Assembly (NCBI RefSeq): GCF_049065735.1
Contig: NZ_JBAKHD010000006.1
Span: 140,937-204,936 of the forward strand
DNA from: Paramesorhizobium sp049065735
GTDB lineage: Bacteria > Pseudomonadota > Alphaproteobacteria > Rhizobiales > Rhizobiaceae
Direction: 5' to 3'
DNA: 64,000 bases
In this document: positions 43,212 through 51,784 of the stretch, piece after piece
How positions within the stretch are numbered: the first letter of the stretch is position 1
Layout: each line of letters opens with the position of its first letter
Position numbers and translations under genes: made by a program
The notes under the pieces: model-generated
What the model saw: only the letters and a program-made list of their open reading frames with translations
Database searches by the model: none
What the model was told of the DNA's origin: nothing

Positions 43212-44282
43212 TCAATCCAAATGCGAGAGATTGAGGACCGTGCCCGCAGGCAGATCGGATGACACCCGCCGTCCGAGAACGAAATCAAGCATTTTGGGCG
43301 GCATTCCTGAGCCGGGCCGGCGTATTGCGCAATTCCTGTCCGTCAGCCTCTCACCCGCATGAACATCTTCCATCAGGACAATGCTGCGGCGGGCAACGGC
43401 TGCGGTATCGAGCTCGGCTGCTGTTGGGCGCTTGATGCCGCTTCCGAGCGCCTTCTCGGTGATGCGGATATCCGCGATGAAACGCTTCAATTCTTCAGGC
43501 TCGAGCGAAGCGGCATGGTCGGGACCGGGCAAGGTGCGATCGAGGGTAAAGTGCTTCTCGATCAGCCGCGCCCCCAAGGCCACGCTGGCAATGCCGGTCG
43601 CAGTGCCCAGCGTATGATCCGACCAGCCAACCGGCCTTCCAAATGCTTTTTCGAGCACTGGAAGCACGCGCAAATTGGCATCGGCGGGATCACAAGGATA
43701 GTCCGAAACGCAATGAAGTATCGCCAGCGGTGGGTTGCCGTTCTCCTCGATCGCTCTTACCGCCTCCTCCGTTTCGGCAAGATTGGCCATACCCGTCGAG
43801 ATGATCATGGGCAGGCCCTTGCGCGCCAGATAGGCCAAAAACGCAAGATAAGTAAGGTCACCTGAAGAGACTTTGAAGGCGGTAACGCCCAGGCTCTCCA
43901 GGAAATCTGCGCTGGCAAAGTCGAACGGCGTCGAGAGAAAAGCAATTCCCTTCTGCCGGCAGCGGTCACGAATCGCTTCCCAGACATCGGGCGCCAATTC
44001 CAGAGCGGCCAGCATTTCCGCCTGCGTGGTGGCGCTACCGTCGTTGCGCACCTGATACGTCGCCTTGGGCGCATTTGCCGTCACCAAAGCGCTCGCCATG
44101 AAGGTTTGGAACTTGACGGCATCCGCTCCGGCCTCCGCTGCCACATCCACCAGCGCCAGAGCCTTGTCCGGGTCCCCATTATGATTGACGCCTGCCTCGG
44201 CGATAAAGTAGACGCTGGACGCCCAGTCGACCGAATGTGGAGCATTATGTCCGGCAGTCATTTGATGTGTAGGCCCCTTCAT
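43212..44282 (-). CDS. neuB: N-acetylneuraminate (or legionaminate-type) synthase
   Basis: Condenses phosphoenolpyruvate with a ManNAc-type sugar to form a nine-carbon sialic-like acid. 356 residues: TIM barrel with FIAEAGVNHNGDPDKAL, ADAVKFQTF, STPFDFASADFLESLG, KVSSGDLTYL, SDHTLGTATGIASVALGA and IEKHFTLDRTLPGPDHAASL, then a C-terminal SAF (antifreeze-like) domain. Substrate type (NeuB or LegI) cannot be settled from sequence. The start could be 44282 or the ATG at 44261. Confidence 0.92.
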   Translation of the reverse strand: MKGPTHQMTAGHNAPHSVDWASSVYFIAEAGVNHNGDPDKALALVDVAAEAGADAVKFQTFMASALVTANAPKATYQVRNDGSATTQAEMLAALELAPDVWEAIRDRCRQKGIAFLSTPFDFASADFLESLGVTAFKVSSGDLTYLAFLAYLARKGLPMIISTGMANLAETEEAVRAIEENGNPPLAILHCVSDYPCDPADANLRVLPVLEKAFGRPVGWSDHTLGTATGIASVALGARLIEKHFTLDRTLPGPDHAASLEPEELKRFIADIRITEKALGSGIKRPTAAELDTAAVARRSIVLMEDVHAGERLTDRNCAIRRPGSGMPPKMLDFVLGRRVSSDLPAGTVLNLSHLD

Positions 44283-44362
44283 CCTGAATGTAAGGGTATC
44301 TCTGGCATATCAGGATTTTTTGGGCAAGTAATGCCTTTCATACCATGCAAGGACCGTCCGCA

Positions 44363-45547
44363 ATGACCCACGAGCCGCTCATACCCCTGGCCATCCCCAA
44401 TATCGGGTCGCTGGAGGGCGAATATCTGCAAGCATGCGTTCGCGAAAACTTCGTATCCACGGTGGGGCGCTTCGTAACGGAGTTCGAAGCCGGGATAGCC
44501 GCTCGTTCCGGTGTGGAGAGCGCGGCTGCGCTGGGTAGCGGCACGCAAGCGCTTCATCTTGCGCTGGTCGCCCTGGATATCCGTCCCGGCGACCTGGTGA
44601 TACTGCCAAGCTTCACCTTTATCGCGAGCGCAAACGCTATCTCGCATTGCGGCGCGAGTCCCTGGCTCATGGATATCGCCCCGGACAATTGGACGCTCGA
44701 TCCGCAACGGGTGGCGGCAGCACTGGCTTCCCAAACGGAGCGGCGGGGCGGCGAGCTCATTCATAAAGCCAGCGGACGGCGCGTTTCCGCGATCATGCCC
44801 GTCTATACCCTTGGCACCGTTGCGGACATGGATGCTTTCAGGGAGATCGCGCGGCAATACGGTCTCCGTCTCATCGCCGACGCCGCCGCAGCGATCGGTG
44901 CAACCTACAAGGATCGGCCTATCGGGCTTTTGGCCGATCTGACAGCCTATTCTTTCAACGGCAACAAGACGATCACCTCCGGTGGCGGCGGAGCGGTTAC
45001 CGGCCCGGATTCGGCCTTGGTGAAACGTGTAAAGCATTTGTCCTCCACCGCGCGCATATCCCCGGATTACGACCATGACGAGGTTGGCTATAACTACCGC
45101 ATGACCAATATCGAGGCCGCCGTGGGCTGCGCCCAATTGCAGCGCCTGGATGAATTCCTGGAGGCGAAGCGCCGCATCAGAGCCGGCTATGACGCGGCTT
45201 TTGCCGACGTTGCCGGTGTAAGCGCCTTCCCCGTGCCTGCCCGAGGGGAGAGCACCTATTGGTTTTCGGGAATTGTCCTCGAAGATGACCGTCTGCCCAG
45301 CGTGGCGAAGCTTTGCTTCGGTCTGCGTGAACGAGGTGTCGAAGCGCGTCCATTCTGGAAGCCCGTCCACCTTCAGACGCCCTATCTTGGCGCACCGCGC
45401 GAGGATATGCCGGTAACCGATGGGTTGTGGTCGCGGATCATAACACTGCCCTGCTCCACCTCGCTCACTGCGCAGGAACAGGCCAAAGTGATCGACACGC
45501 TCAAATCTCTTTTGACAACGGAACAGCGTATGGGGGAATGCGCATGA
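44363..45547 (+). CDS. LegC-type PLP-dependent aminotransferase (DegT/DnrJ/EryC1)
   Basis: Transfers an amino group to a 4-keto nucleotide sugar. 394 residues: GSGTQALHLALVAL cofactor pocket, LIADAAAAIGATY, and the lysine for PLP in FNGNKTITSGGGGAV; LEGEYLQACVRENFVST at the N-terminus is typical of LegC/NeuE-like enzymes. Start 44363 is preferred over 44345 because AAGGA lies upstream. It overlaps the dehydratase gene by 4 nt. The product would be a UDP-4-amino-sugar on the way to a diamino nonulosonate. Confidence 0.88.
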   Translation: MTHEPLIPLAIPNIGSLEGEYLQACVRENFVSTVGRFVTEFEAGIAARSGVESAAALGSGTQALHLALVALDIRPGDLVILPSFTFIASANAISHCGASPWLMDIAPDNWTLDPQRVAAALASQTERRGGELIHKASGRRVSAIMPVYTLGTVADMDAFREIARQYGLRLIADAAAAIGATYKDRPIGLLADLTAYSFNGNKTITSGGGGAVTGPDSALVKRVKHLSSTARISPDYDHDEVGYNYRMTNIEAAVGCAQLQRLDEFLEAKRRIRAGYDAAFADVAGVSAFPVPARGESTYWFSGIVLEDDRLPSVAKLCFGLRERGVEARPFWKPVHLQTPYLGAPREDMPVTDGLWSRIITLPCSTSLTAQEQAKVIDTLKSLLTTEQRMGECA

Positions 45548-46770
45548 CTTCGCTCGCCGAAATCGCTACGGGGCGCCCGGAATCCCTCTTCGCTCCTGAT
45601 ATCGAAAAGAACCGGCATCTTCTTTCCGATGCGATACGGGGGACGCGCATTCTTGCCATCGGCGCCGCTGGTTCTATCGGTTCCCAGACAGTCCTGACGC
45701 TTTCCCGATATCGCCCACGATCTCTTCATGTTGTGGATCAGAATGAAAACGGTCTTGCCGAGTTCGTTCGCCAGTTTCGCTCTTCTCCGGCGACCGCCGA
45801 TGTCGCTGATATGCGCACCATGCCGCTCGATTATGGGTCCGTTGCCATGGAAAGGCTTCTGGAGCACGAGGGGCCTTACGATCTCATCTTCAACTTCGCG
45901 GCGATCAAGCATGTCCGCTCCGAGAAGGATGAGTATTCCATCCTGCAGATGCTGGACACCAATATCGTCAAGCAGGCACGGCTGATGCGGTGGATTGCCG
46001 CCTATAGCAAGAATGCACGCTATTTCTCGGTTTCCACCGACAAAGCCGCGAATCCCAGCTCCTTCATGGGCGCTACCAAGCGCATCATGGAGCATGTGAT
46101 GTTCGCGGATGATTATACTGCAGATCTCACCGGGCCCGTGACATCAGCGCGCTTCGCGAACGTGGCCTTCTCCAACGGGTCGCTGCTGGAATCCTTCCAG
46201 AACCGGTTCAGACGGCGCGAGCCGATTGCCTGCCCCAAAGGTATCCGCCGGTATTTCGTCAGCCTCGCCGAGTCAGGCGAGATTTGCACGCTCGCCGGCC
46301 TCCTCATCCAGAACCGGCATGTTGCGGTGCCGAAACTCGACCCCGAAACCAATCTTGTCGAGCTTGAGAAGATCGCGGAGCGCTTTATCCGGCACCACGG
46401 TTACGAACCCACTGTCATGACCGATGAAGCGGAGGCCAAGGCGAAATGCGCCGGCGAAATCGCCGCCGGCCGCTGGCCACTGATCCTCACCGCCGGCGAT
46501 ACCGCGGGCGAAAAGCCGTATGAGGAGTTCATAGCCGAGGGGGAAAGCGCCGAGCCGACCAGCCTTTCCAATATCGACAGCATAAGATACATCGCTTCCA
46601 GAAATGGTCAGGTTGCGCCCATGGTTGAAGCGCTCGAACGTATCGTTCTGGGCATCGACCGTGGCGCTGCAGCGGATAAGGAGGCGGTGAAACGGCTCAT
46701 CGCAAAGCTGGAGCCGGCTTTCCTAGAAACCCATCGAGCTTCCGCGCTCAACCTTGACCAGCGAATGTAA
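45544..46770 (+). CDS. UDP-HexNAc 4,6-dehydratase-like protein (CapD/PglF family)
   Basis: Soluble, 408-residue dehydratase of the polysaccharide-biosynthesis SDR group. NAD site GAAGSIGSQTVLTLSRYRP, active-site region FSVSTDKAANPSSFMGATKR with the Met-for-Tyr variant usual in FlaA1/PglF enzymes, and FNFAAIKHVRSEKDEYS. It lacks the N-terminal membrane domain of WbpM. Expected to form the UDP-4-keto-6-deoxy sugar used by the adjacent aminotransferase. The ATGA overlap with that gene fixes the start. Confidence 0.85.
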   Translation: MTSLAEIATGRPESLFAPDIEKNRHLLSDAIRGTRILAIGAAGSIGSQTVLTLSRYRPRSLHVVDQNENGLAEFVRQFRSSPATADVADMRTMPLDYGSVAMERLLEHEGPYDLIFNFAAIKHVRSEKDEYSILQMLDTNIVKQARLMRWIAAYSKNARYFSVSTDKAANPSSFMGATKRIMEHVMFADDYTADLTGPVTSARFANVAFSNGSLLESFQNRFRRREPIACPKGIRRYFVSLAESGEICTLAGLLIQNRHVAVPKLDPETNLVELEKIAERFIRHHGYEPTVMTDEAEAKAKCAGEIAAGRWPLILTAGDTAGEKPYEEFIAEGESAEPTSLSNIDSIRYIASRNGQVAPMVEALERIVLGIDRGAAADKEAVKRLIAKLEPAFLETHRASALNLDQRM

Positions 46771-46800
46771 CGGGTCGAGTTGTTTTTCCGGAAGAAGCGG

Positions 46801-47520
46801 TTAGGTCCGGCCTCCTCCGAAGCGTTCCAACAATACCGCCGCGATGAGAAAATCGAGCTCATTGTCGATGTCGATGGAACGCTCTTCCGGCATGATATAG
46901 GCGACGGGCCGGTCGCCCAGAACCTTGTCCCGCTGGCGGAACGTTTCTGGGCGCAAGGCATAGCCGGCGCCGTTTACGCGATATAACGGCTCCATATCCT
47001 GCGATCGCATATAACCGGCCGGGATCGGCATGAACGGGGAGGCGCGTTGCTGCTCATCGAGCCGGAACAGGTAAGCGGGATGGTCTCGCGCGGGGGAGAC
47101 GGTAAAGGCACTGTCCGCCCTTTCGTCTTTCATGCGATCGAGCAGCCCGTCGATGTCTTCAGCGGTGCGCAAGGGTGACGTCGGCTGCAACAGCAGAACA
47201 ACGTCGGGAAGACGGCTTTCATCCTCTTCTATCCAGTTTATAGCGTGCTCAACGACGCCATAGTGGCTCGACCGGTCACCGGCCAGTTCCGTCGGGCGCA
47301 TGAAGGGCACTTCCGCGCCAGCGCTCCGGGAGACTTCGGCGATTTCCTGATCGTCCGTCGAGACGATCACACGCCTTACATGCTTTGCCTCCAACGCGGC
47401 TTTAATCGACCAGGAAATCAGCGGGCGGCCGGCGAGCGGCAGCACATTCTTGCGAGGCAGGCGTTTGGAACCTCCCCTCGCGGTGATCAGCGCAACGCAG
47501 TTCATGTCTGTCTTTGTCAT
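46801..47520 (-). CDS. neuA: CMP-nonulosonate cytidylyltransferase (NeuA/LegF family)
   Basis: Activates a nonulosonic acid with CTP, the last step before transfer to a glycan. 239 residues with ALITARGGSKRLPRKNVLPL, VSTDDQEIAEVSRSAGAEV, LLLQPTSPLRTAEDIDG and IDIDNELDFLIA. GGAG precedes the ATG at 47520. Converges with the dehydratase gene 30 bp away. NeuA, LegF and PseF cannot be separated by eye; the pathway context favours a legionaminate-type substrate. Confidence 0.9.
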   Translation of the reverse strand: MTKTDMNCVALITARGGSKRLPRKNVLPLAGRPLISWSIKAALEAKHVRRVIVSTDDQEIAEVSRSAGAEVPFMRPTELAGDRSSHYGVVEHAINWIEEDESRLPDVVLLLQPTSPLRTAEDIDGLLDRMKDERADSAFTVSPARDHPAYLFRLDEQQRASPFMPIPAGYMRSQDMEPLYRVNGAGYALRPETFRQRDKVLGDRPVAYIMPEERSIDIDNELDFLIAAVLLERFGGGRT

Positions 47521-47693
47521 CCTAGCGCTCCACGAATCTCCGGCGTCCGATTACACGAACGGCATAAGCGGACGGCGCTGCTCAGATCAAGCGGCCCTTA
47601 TACCAATGCCCTCGATCTGAAGCGAGACGATTTGCGACCGTATCGACATGCCTATAGAACAGTCTCTTTATGTTAGACGTCTCGGAGATCTAG

Positions 47694-48620
47694 ATGCTGC
47701 GCGATTTGAGCGATACCCTTGCTTTCGTGAAAGTGGTGCAGGAGGGAAGCTTCACCGCCGCCGCCCGGGTGCTGAAGACGCCGAAAACAAAGATCAGCAG
47801 GAAGGTCCGGGAGCTTGAAGAGCGGCTGGGCGCGCAATTGCTGCACCGGACGACGCGGGCGATCAGGCTCACCGAGGCGGGGACGATCTACTTCCAGCAT
47901 TGCGAAAAGCTGGTGAAGGATATCGAGGATGCGGAGAACGCCGTCAGTGAAATACAGCAGCATCCGCGCGGCTGGCTAAGGATCGCCGCGCCGCACTGGT
48001 TTTCCACGCAGATATTGATGCCGATCCTTTCGGACTTCCGCAAAGCCTATCCCGATGTCTTCCCGCATCTGTTCCTGAGCCATGAGGTGACCGACATCAT
48101 CGCCAAGGATATCGACGTCGCCTTCCGCATCTGGAACGGAGAGCTGCCGGCCTCCTCCTCGCTGACGGCACGAAGGCTGGGCACCCTGCCGAAAGGAATT
48201 TACGCCGCCCCCTCCTATATCGAACGGTGGGGAATGCCGGCCCACCCGTCGGAGCTGGAAAACCACGCCTGTCTGGTCACGCAGATCTATTTCGACCGGC
48301 CCATTCCTTCCTGGCCGCTCGGGCGGGATGGATCGCACAGCGATTTTGCGGTCCGTCCCGTAGCGGTTGCCGGCGATCCGGAGAGCCTGCACGGCCTTCT
48401 TTTGGCGGGTGACGGACTGCAATTGACGAACCACATGCGCGTCAGGGCCGATGTCGCCGCAGGCAGGCTCATCCGCGTCCTGCCCGAATGGTCCGGCCCT
48501 GAATTTACCCTCTATGCGCTGAGGGCTCGCAACCGGGTCCAGCCGCCGAAGCTCAAGGCGTTTCTGGACTTCCTCGCGCCCCGGCTGGATCTGGGAGATA
48601 AGGGCACGGATAGCGAATAG
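47694..48620 (+). CDS. LysR family transcriptional regulator
   Basis: A 308-residue LTTR. The HTH spans about residues 1-60 (GSFTAAARVLKTPKTKISRK, LEERLGAQLLHRTTRAIRLT), followed by a PBP-like effector domain (HPRGWLRIAAPHWFSTQILM). It resembles the CrgA-like LTTR subgroup. The nearest plausible target is the convergent metallo-hydrolase gene. The 173-bp region upstream holds no clear T-N11-A motif that I can single out. Confidence 0.9.
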   Translation: MLRDLSDTLAFVKVVQEGSFTAAARVLKTPKTKISRKVRELEERLGAQLLHRTTRAIRLTEAGTIYFQHCEKLVKDIEDAENAVSEIQQHPRGWLRIAAPHWFSTQILMPILSDFRKAYPDVFPHLFLSHEVTDIIAKDIDVAFRIWNGELPASSSLTARRLGTLPKGIYAAPSYIERWGMPAHPSELENHACLVTQIYFDRPIPSWPLGRDGSHSDFAVRPVAVAGDPESLHGLLLAGDGLQLTNHMRVRADVAAGRLIRVLPEWSGPEFTLYALRARNRVQPPKLKAFLDFLAPRLDLGDKGTDSE

Positions 48621-48641
48621 GTATGTGGAGTCCTATTCGCT
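48612..48641. terminator. Hairpin at the end of the LysR gene
   Basis: AGCGAATAGG/CCTATTCGCT, a perfect 10-bp stem with a 10-nt loop, overlapping the LysR stop codon and lying 9 bp before the end of the convergent hydrolase gene. Likely a shared bidirectional terminator; T-rich flanks are short. Confidence 0.6.
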
Positions 48642-48650
48642 GTCCGTTTC

Positions 48651-49619
48651 TCACTGGGCAGAATAGTTCACCGGCACCCAATCGTAATTCGTCTCGTCAC
48701 GGCGCACATGGCCTATGCCGGGAAATGCGATATGCGCGCCGGCCACGAGATATTTTTCCCGGACGGCTTCTTCCAGGGCGACAGCGCGGGTCTCAACCGC
48801 CTTTTTCTGATCGACATCGAATTCGATCGCAACACCCGGCTCATCGAACTGCAGCACATCGCCATGGGTGATGTCGCCCCAGAAGACCAGCTTCTTCCCG
48901 CCATCCTCGATGACAATGGAGCTATGCCCCGGCGTGTGCCCCGGACGCAGGATGGAGCCGATGCCGGGCAGCACTTCGGCGCTGTCGGCGAAGGTCTCGA
49001 CCTTGCCGGCGTCGAGATATGGCTGCAAGCTCTCCTTCGCTTCTTTGAAATGTTGGGCCGGTGCGGTGGCGGGCCGCTTTTCTACCGGCGTCTTCAGCCA
49101 GAAATCGAGTTCACGCTGGTTCACCCGCAGCGTCGCATTGGTGAAAAGCCGCTTGCCGCCTGCGCTCAGGCCACCGGAATGGTCGGTATGGATATGGGTG
49201 AGGATAATGTCATCGATCTGGTCCGGCTGATAACCCGCCGCCCTGAGGTTGGTAAGGAGCTTACCGAGCGTCGGCCCGAGATAGGTCCCGGTGCCCGCAT
49301 CGATCAGAACCAGCCGGTCGCCGGTGTTCACCAAAAAGGCATTGACCGAGGTCTGCGTCGGCGTCTCCAGAAAGGCCGCGCCGAGCGCCGATTGCGCGTG
49401 TTCCCTGGTGGTGTTGGTGTAAAGCTCCGGCAGGACCAGCGGGACGGTTCCGTCCGAAAGCGCTGTCACCTCGAAGCGTCCGAACGGCAGTCGGTAGAAG
49501 CCCGGCGCCTGAAATGGCTGGAACGGCGCTTTCGCGAGGGCCGCGCCGGTGCTCCCCAAGCCCGTGCTTGCGACGGCGAGGGCGGCGGCCCCCTGCAAAA
49601 TAGTTCTTCGCGTGTACAT
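48651..49619 (-). CDS. Tat-exported metallo-beta-lactamase-fold hydrolase
   Basis: A 322-residue periplasmic hydrolase. The N-terminus carries a twin-arginine signal (MYTRRTILQGAAALAVAS). The metal site is clear: ILTHIHTDHSGGL, GHTPGHSS, FWGDITHGD and a late AGAHIAFPGIGH. The fold covers lactonases, esterases and phosphodiesterases; quorum-signal lactonases are one possibility but nothing specific is seen. Start 49619 is set by the signal peptide. Divergent from the GntR gene at 49840. Confidence 0.88.
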   Translation of the reverse strand: MYTRRTILQGAAALAVASTGLGSTGAALAKAPFQPFQAPGFYRLPFGRFEVTALSDGTVPLVLPELYTNTTREHAQSALGAAFLETPTQTSVNAFLVNTGDRLVLIDAGTGTYLGPTLGKLLTNLRAAGYQPDQIDDIILTHIHTDHSGGLSAGGKRLFTNATLRVNQRELDFWLKTPVEKRPATAPAQHFKEAKESLQPYLDAGKVETFADSAEVLPGIGSILRPGHTPGHSSIVIEDGGKKLVFWGDITHGDVLQFDEPGVAIEFDVDQKKAVETRAVALEEAVREKYLVAGAHIAFPGIGHVRRDETNYDWVPVNYSAQ

Positions 49620-49731
49620 TTTTATCTCCAGGATTTGAATCTCTTCATTCATGGACCTTGGGAGCGTGGCCGGGTCCGCCGTGAAACTTAAGCGGCGGAG
49701 ACGACGGCGATTAGTAACGGTAACCGGCCTG

Positions 49732-49756
49732 CATTGTCTCACCAGAAGACACAATG
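49732..49756. promoter_or_regulatory. Inverted repeat in the hydrolase/GntR divergent interval
   Basis: CATTGTCTC and GACACAATG form an 8-of-9 inverted repeat with a 7-nt spacer, 83 bp upstream of the GntR gene and 112 bp upstream of the hydrolase gene. Position and symmetry suit a LysR- or GntR-type operator; which protein binds is unknown. Confidence 0.4.
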
Positions 49757-49839
49757 ATGCGCCGGAAGGCCGAATGGACCGGCCGCACGAACAGATGCTA
49801 TGAAACGCTGAATCAGCCGCGCGATCTGGAAGGAACGCC

Positions 49840-50538
49840 ATGACAGAGAAGCCTGCGAGAGAACGCAAACGCGGTTCCGGCGCGCAATATGTCTACGAGA
49901 TCCTGCGGGAGGAAATTCTCGATCTCGTGCTGGCGCCCGGAAGCCCCATCGATGAAAACCAGCTGGCCGAGCGGCTGGAGATGTCGCGCACACCCATTCG
50001 CGAGGCGCTTGTCCGCCTCGCTGGAGAAGGACTGGTGACCTCGCTCCCCAACCGGTCCACCATCGTCGCCAGCATCGATTTCATCAACCTCCATACCTTC
50101 TTCGACGCGCTGACGCTCATGTATCGCGTGACGACCCGGCTCGCCGGCGAATATCACACACCCGCCGACCTCGAAATCATCCGCACGCGGCAGGCGGATT
50201 TCGCCCGCGCGGTCGAAAGGCAGGACGCGCTCGCAATGATCGCCACGAACCGGGAGTTCCATGCGGCAATCGCCGAGGCGGGCCGTAACCGCTATTTCAC
50301 CGGCCTCTTCTGCCGCCTCCTCGATGAAGACCAGCGGATCCTGCGGCTTTATTATTCCTCGTTCAATGATCAGTTGCCGAAACGCTATGTCGCCGAGCAC
50401 GAGCAGATGATTGAGGCGATAGAAGCGCGGGATATCAATGCTTGCGACCGCCTGGCGCTCGCCCATGCCGACCAGATCGTGAGCCAGATTCAGAGCATGG
50501 TTTCGCGTGGAGCAACCCGCTCGATCTCGCTGGATTGA
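49840..50538 (+). CDS. GntR family regulator (FCD type)
   Basis: A 232-residue regulator with winged helix (YVYEILREEILDLVLAPG, MSRTPIREALVRLAGEGLV) and FCD ligand domain (FHAAIAEAGRNRYF, VAEHEQMIEAIEARD). AAGGA precedes the ATG. It lies just upstream of, and in the same direction as, the DapA-family gene, which is its likely target together with the Ldh2/TRAP genes beyond. Confidence 0.9.
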   Translation: MTEKPARERKRGSGAQYVYEILREEILDLVLAPGSPIDENQLAERLEMSRTPIREALVRLAGEGLVTSLPNRSTIVASIDFINLHTFFDALTLMYRVTTRLAGEYHTPADLEIIRTRQADFARAVERQDALAMIATNREFHAAIAEAGRNRYFTGLFCRLLDEDQRILRLYYSSFNDQLPKRYVAEHEQMIEAIEARDINACDRLALAHADQIVSQIQSMVSRGATRSISLD

Positions 50539-50561
50539 GCGCCCCGCGCTCGGGCATTATC

Positions 50562-50571
50562 TTGTCGACAA
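50562..50571. promoter_or_regulatory. TTGTCGACAA palindrome upstream of the DapA-family gene
   Basis: Perfect 10-bp palindrome, of the TNGTNNNACNA class bound by FadR-subfamily GntR regulators (LldR-like sites TTGTCxGACAA are close). Situated between a GntR gene and the gene it probably controls. Confidence 0.5.
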
Positions 50572-50577
50572 ATATTA

Positions 50578-50588
50578 TACATGATGTA
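50578..50588. promoter_or_regulatory. TACATgATGTA palindrome, motif shared with the dctQ upstream region
   Basis: An 11-bp palindrome within TTATACATGATGTAA. TTATACAT also occurs at 55826-55833 in the divergent region of the TRAP operon, where TACAT and ATGTC are 5 nt apart. A shared regulator of the two promoters is possible (inference). Confidence 0.4.
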
Positions 50589-50656
50589 AGGTGAGCGGAC
50601 AGGCGGGAGGAGACTCCAGCCCCTACCCTGCAATCATACAATCTATGGAGACCCCC

Positions 50657-51616
50657 ATGGCTCAAATTTTCTCCGGCTGCATCCCCGCGCTGATGACGCC
50701 CTGCAAGGAGGACCGCACGCCCGATTATGACGCGCTGGTGAAAAAGGCGCAGGAACTCATCGCCGCCGGCATGTCCGCCGTCGTCTATTGCGGGTCGATG
50801 GGCGATTGGCCGCTTCTGACCGATGATCAGCGCATGGAAGGTGTGGAGCGCCTGACGAAGGCCGGCATCCCTGTCATCGTCGGCACGGGCGCGGTCAACA
50901 CCAGGCAGGCGGTCGCCCATGCGGCCCATGCGCAGAAGGTCGGAGCCAAGGGCCTGATGGTCATCCCCCGCGTGCTGTCGCGCGGCTCGGTCATTTCTGC
51001 CCAGAAGGCGCATTTCAAGGCGATCCTGTCGGCGGCGCCGGATCTTCCGGCCGTGATCTACAACAGCCCCTATTACGGCTTCGCCACCCGCGCCGATCTC
51101 TTCTTCGCGCTGCGGTCGGAGCACCCCAATCTCGTCGGCTTCAAGGAATTCGGCGGCCCGGCGGATATGCGCTATGCCGCGGAAAACATCACGAGCCGCG
51201 ATGACGAGGTGACGCTGATGGTCGGCGTCGATACGGCGGTGTTCCACGGCTTCGTCAATTGCGGCGCGACGGGTGCCATCACCGGCATCGGTAATGTCCT
51301 GCCGAAGGAAGTGCTGCATCTCTGCGCCCTTTCCAAAGCCGCCGCAAAGGGCGACTTCGAAGCCCGCCGCCTGGCGCTGGAGCTGGAAGCCGCGCTCGCC
51401 GTGCTCTCCTCCTTCGACGAAGGGCCGGACCTGGTGCTCTATTTCAAGCACATGATGGTGCTGAAGGGCGACAAGGAATATACGCTGCACTTCAACGAAA
51501 CGGACGCTTTGAGCGACAGCCAGCGCGGATATGTCGAGCAGCAGTTCAAGCTGTTCAATAAGTGGTACGCCGGCTGGAGCAAGTCGCTGCAACCGGAATA
51601 TAAGATGGCGGCGTAA
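50657..51616 (+). CDS. Dihydrodipicolinate synthase family protein
   Basis: Class I aldolase-fold lyase, 319 residues. The Schiff-base lysine is in NLVGFKEFGG, the tyrosine in IYNSPYYGF; the usual GTTGE loop is replaced by CGSMGDWP, so it is not a housekeeping DapA. GGAG lies before the ATG at 50657. With GntR control and an Ldh2-type dehydrogenase opposite, 4-hydroxy-1-pyrroline-2-carboxylate deaminase (hydroxyproline pathway) is the best guess; keto-deoxy sugar-acid aldolase or dehydratase is the alternative. Confidence 0.85.
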   Translation: MAQIFSGCIPALMTPCKEDRTPDYDALVKKAQELIAAGMSAVVYCGSMGDWPLLTDDQRMEGVERLTKAGIPVIVGTGAVNTRQAVAHAAHAQKVGAKGLMVIPRVLSRGSVISAQKAHFKAILSAAPDLPAVIYNSPYYGFATRADLFFALRSEHPNLVGFKEFGGPADMRYAAENITSRDDEVTLMVGVDTAVFHGFVNCGATGAITGIGNVLPKEVLHLCALSKAAAKGDFEARRLALELEAALAVLSSFDEGPDLVLYFKHMMVLKGDKEYTLHFNETDALSDSQRGYVEQQFKLFNKWYAGWSKSLQPEYKMAA

Positions 51617-51628
51617 ACGAGCCGCGCG

Positions 51629-51778
51629 CCTCCCCTCCCCCTTGCGGGGAGGGTGGCCCGAAGGGTCGGGTGGGGGTGGTGACGTTTGCGCTATTTTCTC
51701 CGGCGAAAGCGCCATGCGTCACCATCCCCATCCGCCCGCTAACGCGGGCACCTTCCCCGCAAGGGGGAAGGAGGGGCG
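51629..51778. repeat. Palindromic intergenic repeat between convergent genes
   Basis: Left arm CTCCCCTCCCCCTTGCGGGG and right arm CCCCGCAAGGGGGAAGGAGG are inverted relatives, as are GGTGGTGACG (left) and CGTCACCATC (right). It nearly fills the 168-bp gap between the DapA- and Ldh2-type genes. A different family from the 10021 element. Probably a strong bidirectional structure; such palindromes are common in Rhizobiales. Confidence 0.8.
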
Positions 51779-51784
51779 ATCTTA

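Noticed and set aside
47521..47693. LysR operator upstream of the LysR gene
   Set aside because: Several loose T-N11-A matches exist but none stands out as a symmetric site, so none is reported.
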